Shown here: positions 7,747 through 14,329 of the stretch, piece after piece | Layout: every line of letters starts with the position of its first letter | Position numbering within the stretch: the stretch's first letter is position 1 | Source: Ruminococcus flavefaciens MA2007 | GTDB lineage: Bacteria > Bacillota > Clostridia > Oscillospirales > Ruminococcaceae | Direction: 5' to 3' | DNA length: 64,000 nucleotides | Assembly: GCF_000621845.1 (NCBI RefSeq) | Contig: NZ_KK211354.1 | Coordinates: 272,733 to 336,732 of the forward strand | Translations under genes and position numbers: made by a program | Notes under the pieces: generated by a model | What the model was told of the DNA's origin: nothing | What the model saw: only the letters and a program-made list of their open reading frames with translations | Database searches by the model: none

Positions 7747-8629
7747 GGTTGCAGACAGCATTTCCCGTGAGGAATTTTTCTACGGACACAAAGCCTGTGC
7801 AGGCTGCGGCGGAAGTCTTGCTGTAAGAGCGGCTCTGAAGGTCCTCGGACCAAATGCGGTATCGGTTCTGCCTGCGGGCTGTATGTCGGCAGTAGGCTTT
7901 AACTTCCCACAGCTTTGCTTCTCAAACAACTCCATAATCTCGACCTTTGCAGGTACAGCCTCCATGCTCACAGGCGTCGAAGCAGGTCTCCGCGCAAGGG
8001 GAATAAAGGATTTCACGGCAGTTGGCTTTGCAGGTGACGGCGGTACGGCAGATATCGGTATACAGGCTCTTTCGGGAGCTATTGACCGCAATGACAATAT
8101 CATCTATATCTGCTACGACAACGAAGCCTACATGAATACGGGCATACAGAAAAGCGGTCTCACGCCTTTCGGTGCAAAGACCACAACTACTCCGGCAGGA
8201 AAGAATATCCACGGAAATATCCGTCCCAAGAAGAATATGTTCGAGATAGCCGCAGCACATGATATCCCCTATGCTGCAACTGCAAGCGTGGGTTATATCT
8301 ACGATTTCATTCAGAAGGTGCAGAAGGCTTCACAGATTCAGGGTACAAAGTATATCCACGTGATCGCTCCATGTCCTACAGGCTGGGGAGTTGCTCCCGA
8401 CGAGACTGTTGAGATAGCCAAGGAGGTCGTTGACTGCGGACTGTGGTATCTTGCGGAGTACGAAAACGGCGAATTCAAGCTCAATCACAAGCCTAAGGAG
8501 TTCACCAGCGTCGAGGCTTATCTGAAAAAGCAGGGACGCTTCAAGCACCTTACCGACGAGGATATAGAGGTGATAACGGCTTCAAGGGATAAGAAATGGG
8601 AGTTTATCGGCAAAAACTTTGCGGTTTAA
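7736..8629 (+). CDS. 2-oxoacid:ferredoxin oxidoreductase, beta (TPP-binding) subunit
   Basis: A 297-aa TPP-binding subunit. CAGCGGSLAVR near residues 21-31 supplies part of a cluster-binding site. The thiamine pyrophosphate motif runs from GFAGDGGTADIG to CYDNEAYMNTG (GDG...N), and IAPCPTGWGV lies in the C-terminal part. The start codon lies inside the alpha gene. Last gene of the operon; no strong terminator follows at once. Candidates for the substrate are pyruvate, branched-chain 2-oxoacids or phenylpyruvate; the shared operator with paaK favours an acid activated by that ligase, which is an inference. Confidence 0.93.
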   Translation: MANKVADSISREEFFYGHKACAGCGGSLAVRAALKVLGPNAVSVLPAGCMSAVGFNFPQLCFSNNSIISTFAGTASMLTGVEAGLRARGIKDFTAVGFAGDGGTADIGIQALSGAIDRNDNIIYICYDNEAYMNTGIQKSGLTPFGAKTTTTPAGKNIHGNIRPKKNMFEIAAAHDIPYAATASVGYIYDFIQKVQKASQIQGTKYIHVIAPCPTGWGVAPDETVEIAKEVVDCGLWYLAEYENGEFKLNHKPKEFTSVEAYLKKQGRFKHLTDEDIEVITASRDKKWEFIGKNFAV

Positions 8630-8803
8630 ACTCATGTGCACAGAATAAAAAAGCTTTGAATACAAGCAGTAATATCTGCGTCAACATCAACTGACGGTAA
8701 AATTTGTTTATAAATTATTAATTCAATCTGACTAAGAATGTGTTATAATAATATCTATAATATTTTTATAGGCAAATTATCACCGAAAAGAGTTGACAAT
8801 GAT

Positions 8804-8890
8804 ATGATGAACTATACTGATAAAATGACGCACAACACCGAAGCAAATTCTACAGTACAGCATAACTGCGCTCTTTTTAAGATAGGATAG
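8804..8890 (+). CDS. Possible 28-aa peptide gene upstream of a sensor kinase
   Basis: A short frame opening with two ATGs, MMNYTDKMTHNTEANSTVQ and then HNCALFKIG, ending at TAG 8888-8890. It is the only notable open frame in the 350-bp gap before the kinase. An AT-rich -10-like TATAAT lies at 8744-8749, and a 17-bp terminator hairpin follows at 8899-8942. The RBS is weak (AAAAGAG) and no homology is recognised. It could be a signal-peptide precursor, a leader peptide, or not a gene at all. Confidence 0.3.
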   Translation: MMNYTDKMTHNTEANSTVQHNCALFKIG

Positions 8891-8898
8891 ATGTAATA

Positions 8899-8942
8899 AG
8901 TGTTCTCAGAGGGATAAGTGTTTCCTTTGAGGACGCTTTTTA
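8899..8942 (+). terminator. Terminator or attenuator before the LytS-type kinase
   Basis: A long stem starts with AGTGTTCTCA (8899-8908) paired to TGAGGACGCT (8928-8937) and continues inward for 7 more pairs including G-U, followed by TTTTTATTTG. It separates the possible peptide gene from the kinase, so kinase expression would need read-through. Confidence 0.7.
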
Positions 8943-8978
8943 TTTGAACATATAATTCTTCTGAAAGGGGGGCAATCC

Positions 8979-10265
8979 ATGAATATAATAATAGAATTTA
9001 TCGGACAGAGCTACATGACGCTGATGCTGCTTCTGGGACTTGTGATCATAATGCTTGTAAACCGACGCATAAAGATAGACGGAGTTCAGTACGTATGGGC
9101 GATAGCAAGCCTTGTATTCATCATTACCGTATGTGAATACGTGGAATACTGGTGCGACACATATAATAAGCCTATATGGATAAGATACGTAAAATCGGCG
9201 ATAACCTACTCGCTGAATCCGCTGCTCATATTGCTGGAGCTTTATCTTATCGCTCCCATAAAGCATAAATTCCTGCTGATTATACCATACATAATAAACG
9301 TGGCATTGGCGGTATCTGACCTTTTCGGCACTAATTTTATCTATGCCTACACAGAAGACCATAATTTTATTTCTGGAAAGCTGAAAGTGGTACCTGCCAT
9401 AGTCGTATGCTTCTATATCCTGCTGCTGGCCTTTTATTCCAACTATTTTATCAGAAACGACGAGCGTTCAAAGGCGATAATAGTATTCTTTATGTCTTTT
9501 AGCACCATAATCACTGTCTATCTGGAATACGAAAACATTATCGTCAATCACACTACCGATATAGCCGCAATGGAAATGCTGATATACTATTTCTATCTTG
9601 CGGCGATACATCACAGCAAGGTACAGCAGAAGCTCCACGCAAGCGAGCTTGCGCGTGAAAGGCAGAACAACGAGCTTCTTATGGCACAGATACAGCCGCA
9701 TTTTATCAATAATTCACTGCTTGCCATACAGGCGAGGTGCATGGATTATCCCGAGATATACGACAGTATCAGAAATTTTTCACGGTATTTGCGGTCAAAT
9801 TTCGACAACATAGGCAATACTCACCCTATCACCTTTGAGCAGGAGCTGAAAAACATCAAGGCTTATCTTGCCCTTGAAAAAATGAACTTCGGTGACAGGC
9901 TCACAGTGGAATACGATATTGACAACGAGGACTTCATGCTTCCTGCTCTCAGCGTTGAACCCCTTGTGGAGAACGCAGTTCGGCACGGAGTAGCCGCAAG
10001 AGAGAACGGCGGCGTTGTACAGATAATACAGCGCGACGAGGAGAGCGGCATAATTATTGAAGTCCGCGATATCGGACAGGGAAAGCTCAATCTGACAGAA
10101 AAACAGGAAAAACGCCGCGGTATCGGAGTTGCCAACGTCCGAGCAAGACTTGCGGTCAATAATAAGGGCACTCTGGAGCTTATTCCCGAGGATAACGGAT
10201 ACTGTGCCAGAATTTTTCTCAAAGATATAAGATATGCTAATGAAAAAGGGGAGAATGATGTATGA
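8979..10265 (+). CDS. LytS/YehU-type sensor histidine kinase
   Basis: A 428-aa membrane kinase. Residues 1 to about 215 hold roughly six hydrophobic segments without a large extracellular loop. A short coiled region (LARERQNNELLMAQI) leads into the His_kinase domain with the phospho-acceptor box QPHFINNSLLAI (His about 243). The ATPase domain has SVEPLVENAVRHGV as N-box and DIGQGK and GIGVANVRARL as G-boxes. RBS GGGGGG precedes the ATG. The stop codon overlaps the response regulator ATG, so the pair is co-translated. The 6-TM sensor type resembles those sensing peptides or membrane-derived signals; the ligand is unknown. Confidence 0.9.
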   Translation: MNIIIEFIGQSYMTLMLLLGLVIIMLVNRRIKIDGVQYVWAIASLVFIITVCEYVEYWCDTYNKPIWIRYVKSAITYSLNPLLILLELYLIAPIKHKFLLIIPYIINVALAVSDLFGTNFIYAYTEDHNFISGKLKVVPAIVVCFYILLLAFYSNYFIRNDERSKAIIVFFMSFSTIITVYLEYENIIVNHTTDIAAMEMLIYYFYLAAIHHSKVQQKLHASELARERQNNELLMAQIQPHFINNSLLAIQARCMDYPEIYDSIRNFSRYLRSNFDNIGNTHPITFEQELKNIKAYLALEKMNFGDRLTVEYDIDNEDFMLPALSVEPLVENAVRHGVAARENGGVVQIIQRDEESGIIIEVRDIGQGKLNLTEKQEKRRGIGVANVRARLAVNNKGTLELIPEDNGYCARIFLKDIRYANEKGENDV

Positions 10266-10969
10266 TAACCGTATTTGCAGACGATAACGAGTCATCAAGA
10301 CGCATGATGAAAATGGTGATGAACTCCATTGATCCTATGGGCTCGCATTATTTTGCGGAAAATGCCGCCAAAGCCATTGACCTTGTGGCTGAGCATAATC
10401 CCGATGTGCTTTTCCTTGACATTGAAATGCCTGGGCTCAGCGGTATTGAAGCTGCCAATCACCTTAAACAGGTACAGCCTGAGCTCAATGTCATATTCGT
10501 TACGGGACACCCCGAATATGCAAGGGACGCTCTGCGCCTGTATTGCAGCGGCTTTATCGAAAAGCCCTATGACGAATACGATGTGCTGGAGGCTCTGAAG
10601 CACCTGCGCTATCCCTTGAAGCAGACTATTTCACCGCTGGTTGTGCGCTGTGACGGGCATTTCGCAGTATTCTTCAAGGGTGAGCCCTTTACATTCAAGC
10701 GCAGGCTTACTATGGAGCTTTTTGCGTATCTGGTCTATAAAAACGGCGCTATGTGTACAAACGGCGACCTGCTTGGCATACTTTGGGACGGTGATCCAGA
10801 AAAGGGAGACCACCTGCGTCAATTGGTCAAGGATATGAGGGACTGCTTCGATAATGCAGGCATTAGCGATATAATCATAAAGCGCCACGGCAGTCTCGGA
10901 CTGAATACAAGCGCCTATGAGCTCAAAGGCGATACGGCTTCTATTAATGAGGAATTCAACTGGATATAA
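10262..10969 (+). CDS. Response regulator with winged-helix output domain
   Basis: A 235-aa regulator. The receiver domain is intact: acidic pair ADDNES, phospho-acceptor Asp in LFLDIEMPGLSG (about 56), Thr in VIFVTGHPEYARDA and Lys in FIEKPYD. The C-terminal 110 residues (FTFKRRLTMELFAYLVYKNG...) look like the SARP/OmpR-like winged helix found in 'SAPR' response regulators, not the LytTR domain usually paired with LytS-type kinases. Overlaps the kinase by 4 nt. Target genes are unknown; the nearby RNA and sortase (11150-11956) are candidates by position only. Confidence 0.88.
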   Translation: MITVFADDNESSRRMMKMVMNSIDPMGSHYFAENAAKAIDLVAEHNPDVLFLDIEMPGLSGIEAANHLKQVQPELNVIFVTGHPEYARDALRLYCSGFIEKPYDEYDVLEALKHLRYPLKQTISPLVVRCDGHFAVFFKGEPFTFKRRLTMELFAYLVYKNGAMCTNGDLLGILWDGDPEKGDHLRQLVKDMRDCFDNAGISDIIIKRHGSLGLNTSAYELKGDTASINEEFNWI

Positions 10970-11114
10970 GCATATTGTATACTGTTTAACCTACTATTGG
11001 ATATACGGTTTGTAAAATATAATGGAGCGAAACTACAGTTTAGCGGCATTGTTTACAAAATGTTAATTAAAAATTAACTGAATATTCATAAACACTATAC
11101 TTTGTGTAACGCAT

Positions 11115-11143
11115 TTGTCACAGGCGGTATGGTATAATATAAT
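11115..11143 (+). promoter_or_regulatory. Promoter of the intergenic structured RNA
   Basis: TTGTCA (11115-11120), 17-bp spacer, TATAAT (11138-11143). No ORF with an RBS follows before the terminator at 11304-11342. Confidence 0.65.
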
Positions 11144-11149
11144 CAAGTT

Positions 11150-11342
11150 AAAGGAAAGTTTATAGAGGCTATAACATATATTTAAAAGTCATAAACCATT
11201 ACCCCACATTTCGGCATACCCCATTATCCAAAAGGCTGAAAAGCCAAAATCAAGATATGAAAGTGAATCATGGTTCACTTTCTTTCTTGACTCAATTAAC
11301 CATAAGCGGCTGCGCAATAGTGTAGTCGCTTTTTATTTTTTT
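11150..11342 (+). ncRNA. Candidate stand-alone structured RNA, about 190 nt
   Basis: Between the promoter at 11115-11143 and a strong terminator lie compact hairpins and no coding frame. The first is GGCT-GAAA-AGCC at 11234-11245, a GNRA-type loop. The second has a perfect 9-bp stem GAAAGTGAA/TTCACTTTC with loop TCATGG at 11259-11282. The terminator stem AAGCGGCTGCGC/GTGTAGTCGCTT pairs fully over 12 bp in RNA when G-U is allowed (loop AATA, 11304-11331) and is followed by T5AT7. The first 80 nt (11150-11233) are AU-rich with a CCCCA-containing segment. I could not match it to 6S, SRP, tmRNA, RNase P or any riboswitch consensus. Size and architecture fit a trans-acting small RNA. Confidence 0.55.
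11304..11342 (+). terminator. Terminator of the structured RNA
   Basis: Twelve consecutive RNA base pairs with three G-U pairs, tetraloop AATA, followed by TTTTTATTTTTTT. Confidence 0.85.
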
Positions 11343-11382
11343 ATTGGAATTGAAGGTGCAGCTCCATAATGAGTAAAAAATG

Positions 11383-11411
11383 TTGCGCTTCAGCCTTAAA
11401 AGTGGTATAAT
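11383..11411 (+). promoter_or_regulatory. Promoter of the sortase gene
   Basis: TTGCGC (11383-11388), 17-bp spacer, TATAAT (11406-11411), 27 bp before the ATG. Confidence 0.65.
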
Positions 11412-11437
11412 AAGAGCAAAACGAAAGAGGGCGCGAT

Positions 11438-11956
11438 ATGGAAAAGATAAAAAAACGCAGACAGATGCGTATTATGGGAATTATAATGATAGTTATCGGC
11501 GTTGGTGTACTCTCTGTCTATGGGTACAGGAAGATAAGCCGTGAAATATATCTCCGCAGACTGCTTAAAGATAATATCAATTTCGAGATACCTTGCCTTT
11601 ATATAAAAGTACCTGTTCTTGAGGGAACAGGTTCAAAACAGCTTCAGGTCTCGGCAGGACATTTTGAAGGTACAGGAGCTCTCGGCAAGGGCAATTATTG
11701 TATCTGCGGTCATAACAGTACCGTATATGCCGAGATATTCAACGACCTTGACAAGATAAAGATAGGCGATAAGATGTATCTTGCGGATATTGACGAAAAG
11801 CGCACGAAATATGAGTATATCGTAACGGAATACAGTATAGTCGAGCCCGATAATGTCAGTGTTCTGAATGATTTCGGCGATAACAGGCTCACTGTTATAT
11901 CGTGCACCGATGACGGTAAACAGCGTCAGGTAGTTGTCGGAAAGCTTAAAGAATAG
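11438..11956 (+). CDS. Sortase (class D/E-like), membrane-anchored
   Basis: A 172-aa sortase. It has an N-terminal basic segment and one membrane helix (about residues 10-30, IMGIIMIVIGVGVLSVYGY), then the beta-barrel with the catalytic set: His in CICGHNSTVYAEIFNDLDKI (about 92), Cys in LTVISCTDD (about 156) and Arg in KQRQVVVG (about 163). The length and GHN-type His motif fit small class D/E housekeeping sortases of Clostridia. It is monocistronic with its own promoter. No sorted substrate is adjacent; the 55-aa SPQTG-containing protein at 40765 is a possible client or decoy. RBS GAGGG before the ATG. Confidence 0.9.
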   Translation: MEKIKKRRQMRIMGIIMIVIGVGVLSVYGYRKISREIYLRRLLKDNINFEIPCLYIKVPVLEGTGSKQLQVSAGHFEGTGALGKGNYCICGHNSTVYAEIFNDLDKIKIGDKMYLADIDEKRTKYEYIVTEYSIVEPDNVSVLNDFGDNRLTVISCTDDGKQRQVVVGKLKE

Positions 11957-11967
11957 CATATAAAACT

Positions 11968-12265
11968 AAAACCACACGTTTAACCCGCAACATTTATATA
12001 AAAGGTTATAGCTATTAATGGGGGAAACCTTTCTGAGGAAAGCGTTTCCCCCATACCCCTTTCTAAAGACTTTTATCTGTTTTTTTCACAGATAGGGCGC
12101 TTCGTAAATAAAAAAGCTTTGATAATATATGGAGCGCCCTATCTGCGAAAAAACAAAACGAAAGTTTTAGGGAGAGAGTTTGAGAGAAGCCCCTTTTTCA
12201 AAAGGGGTTCTCTCAATAATAAGCATAAAACCCCTATATAAGTGTTGTGGATAACGTGTGGTTTT
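11968..12265. mobile_element. MITE-like composite palindromic element
   Basis: A 298-bp non-coding unit bounded by perfect 13-bp terminal inverted repeats (AAAACCACACGTT at 11968-11980 and its complement at 12253-12265), with looser similarity continuing about 25 bp further inward. Inside are three long hairpins. One has arms GGGGGAAAC/GTTTCCCCC near 12018-12050, one has arms CAGATAGGGCGCT/AGCGCCCTATCTG near 12092-12158, and one has CCCCTTTT/AAAAGGGG flanked by GAGAGAA/TTCTCTC near 12191-12225. No transposase. A target duplication is not clear. Its position between the end of the sortase gene and the end of dapL also lets it act as a bidirectional terminator. Confidence 0.6.
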
Positions 12266-12286
12266 AATTATATAAGGAGGGGAAGG

Positions 12287-13486
12287 TTACTTTAAAATTG
12301 AACGGAATCTCTTCATTGCTTCAACGGTATTTTCCTTGTTGTTGAAGGCTGTCAGTCTGAACCAGTTATTGCCGTTCTGACCGAAGCCTGCACCGGGAGT
12401 TCCTACGACGCCTGCCTTTTCAAGCAGGAAATCGAAGAACTGCCAGCTGTCCATGCCGAATGGGCACTCGAACCAGATGTAAGGGGAGTTGATACCGCCT
12501 GTATAGCGTATTCCAAGCTCTGTCATGGTATCTGAGATTATCTTTGCATTCTCCATATAATGAGCTATCATGGCTTTTGCTTCTGCCATGCCTGCTTCGC
12601 TGAAAACAGCTGCTGCGGCACGCTGTACGATGTAGGGAACGCCGTTGAATTTGGTGCACTGACGGCGGTTCCACATCTTGTTAAGGCTCATTTCTCTGCC
12701 GTCTGCTGACTTTGAGGTTATAGCCTTTGGAACTATGGTATATCCGCAGCGTGTACCCGTAAAGCCTGCGGTCTTGGACAGGGAGCAGAACTCCACAGCG
12801 CACTTCTCTGCGCCCTCTATCTCATAGATGCTGTGTGGGAGTTCACTGTCCGAGATAAAGCACTCGTAAGCCGAATCAAAGAGTATAACAGCGTCGTTTT
12901 TGAGGGCATAATCCACCCATTCGCGGAGCTGAGCCCTGTTGTAGCAGGCTCCCGTAGGATTGTTAGGGGAGCAGATATAGATTATATCAGCGTGAACGCT
13001 CTTATCGGGCATAGGCAGGAAGTTGTTTTCCGCAGTTCCGTTGATAAAGACGATGTTTCTGGCATTCATGGTATTTGTATCCACGTAAACGGGGTACACA
13101 GGATCGGGTATCAGAACTGTGTTATCCTTTGAGAAAAGGTCGGTGATGTTACCTGTGTCGGACTTAGCGCCGTCGGAAACGAATATCTCGTCGGTGTCAA
13201 GCTCCACGCCGAATGTCTTGTAATGTCCCTGAATAGCCTTGCGGAGAAAATCATATCCTTGCTCGGGACCGTATCCGCGGAAGCTCTCGGCTTTGCCCAT
13301 TTCATCAGCGGCGGAGTGCATAGCCTCCACTACAGTTTTTCCGAGGGGCAGGGTAACGTCGCCGATACCAAGACGAATTACTGATCTGTCGGGATTTTTC
13401 TGCTGAAATACAGAAACACGTTTAGCTACCTCGCTAAAGAGGTAGCTTTCTTTTAATTCTAAAAAATTTTCATTGAATTTAGCCAT
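12287..13486 (-). CDS. dapL: LL-diaminopimelate aminotransferase
   Basis: A 399-aa class I/II aminotransferase with DapL features: FNENFLELKESYLFSEVAKR, RLGIGDVTLPLG, YGPEQGYDFLRKAI, SPNNPTGACY, DSAYECFI, and the PLP lysine in FCSLSKTAGFTGTRCGY. It converts tetrahydrodipicolinate directly to LL-diaminopimelate, bypassing the acyl-transferase branches. The start at 13486 (MAKFNENF) was chosen because GGAGAG lies 9 nt upstream; the frame could extend 6 codons further. The ATG lies inside the 3' end of dapF (8-nt overlap), so the two consecutive lysine/peptidoglycan steps are translationally coupled. Confidence 0.95.
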   Translation of the reverse strand: MAKFNENFLELKESYLFSEVAKRVSVFQQKNPDRSVIRLGIGDVTLPLGKTVVEAMHSAADEMGKAESFRGYGPEQGYDFLRKAIQGHYKTFGVELDTDEIFVSDGAKSDTGNITDLFSKDNTVLIPDPVYPVYVDTNTMNARNIVFINGTAENNFLPMPDKSVHADIIYICSPNNPTGACYNRAQLREWVDYALKNDAVILFDSAYECFISDSELPHSIYEIEGAEKCAVEFCSLSKTAGFTGTRCGYTIVPKAITSKSADGREMSLNKMWNRRQCTKFNGVPYIVQRAAAAVFSEAGMAEAKAMIAHYMENAKIISDTMTELGIRYTGGINSPYIWFECPFGMDSWQFFDFLLEKAGVVGTPGAGFGQNGNNWFRLTAFNNKENTVEAMKRFRSILK

Positions 13487-14324
13487 TGTAATACTCTCCG
13501 TCAAATGTAAATTCCGCAGGACCTGTCATGTAGATGTGACCGTCCTCCGCGTTCCATTCTATTGTCAGCTGACCGCCAAGCAGGTCTACCGTTACGGGCT
13601 CCCGTGGACTGATACCGTTAAGACAAGCCGCCGCAACAGTTCCGCAGGTGCCTGTTCCGCAGGCAAGGGTTTCTCCTGTACCGCGCTCCCATACGCGCAT
13701 TTTCAGATGCGTGGGGGAGAGAACGTTTACGAACTCGATATTAGCCTTGTGTGGGAAGTGTGCGTCCTGCTCGAAAACTCTGCCGTATTTCTCAACTTCA
13801 AATGTGCTGACGTCTTCATCTATAAAAGCTACGGCATGGGGATTTCCCATTGATACGCAGGTAAATGTGAACTCTCTGCCGAATGCTGAAAGCTTCAGGT
13901 CTTTAACAGGGGATACATCAGCTGTAACAGGTATCTCAACAGCCTCTGTTATGGGAGCTCCCATATCAACTGTAAGGGTACGTGCGATATCGTTTTCGTC
14001 GGTATTGACGGTTATCAGCTTTATGCCTGCCAGCGTTTCAACGGATATCTCTTTTTTGTGGATAATATCTCTGTCGTAGACGTATTTTGCCACACAGCGA
14101 ATGGCATTGCCACACATCTCGGACTCGCTGCCGTCAGGATTGAACATACGCATTTTGCAGTCGGCTGTCTTACTCGGACATATCAGCACCAGACCGTCAG
14201 AGCCGATACCGAAGTGTCTGTCGCTTATCGCGCAGGCAAGCTGCTGGGGAGAGCTTACGCTCTCCTCAAAACAGTTTACGTACACGTAATCATTGCCGCA
14301 GCCCTGCATTTTTGTAAATCTCAT
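13479..14324 (-). CDS. dapF: Diaminopimelate epimerase
   Basis: A 281-aa protein with the two catalytic cysteine motifs: MCGNAIRCVAKYV (first Cys, with FNPDGSESE before it) and GETLACGTGTCGT (second Cys). The N-terminus FTKMQGCGNDYVYV is typical. It converts LL- to meso-diaminopimelate for lysine and peptidoglycan. RBS GGAGTG. It lies 5 bp after the glutamine synthetase III stop codon and overlaps dapL, so it belongs to a leftward run pyrG-glnN-dapF-dapL. Confidence 0.96.
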   Translation of the reverse strand: MRFTKMQGCGNDYVYVNCFEESVSSPQQLACAISDRHFGIGSDGLVLICPSKTADCKMRMFNPDGSESEMCGNAIRCVAKYVYDRDIIHKKEISVETLAGIKLITVNTDENDIARTLTVDMGAPITEAVEIPVTADVSPVKDLKLSAFGREFTFTCVSMGNPHAVAFIDEDVSTFEVEKYGRVFEQDAHFPHKANIEFVNVLSPTHLKMRVWERGTGETLACGTGTCGTVAAACLNGISPREPVTVDLLGGQLTIEWNAEDGHIYMTGPAEFTFDGEYYNG

Positions 14325-14329
14325 TTATA

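Noticed and set aside
8630-8978. Known riboswitch before the LytS-type kinase
   Set aside because: Apart from the terminator no conserved aptamer segment was found; the region is better explained as a peptide or leader unit of unknown type.
11150-11342. tracrRNA or 6S RNA
   Set aside because: The segment CAAGTTAAAGG after the promoter recalls a tracrRNA, but there is no CRISPR array or cas9. The 5' and 3' ends do not pair into the long rod of 6S RNA.
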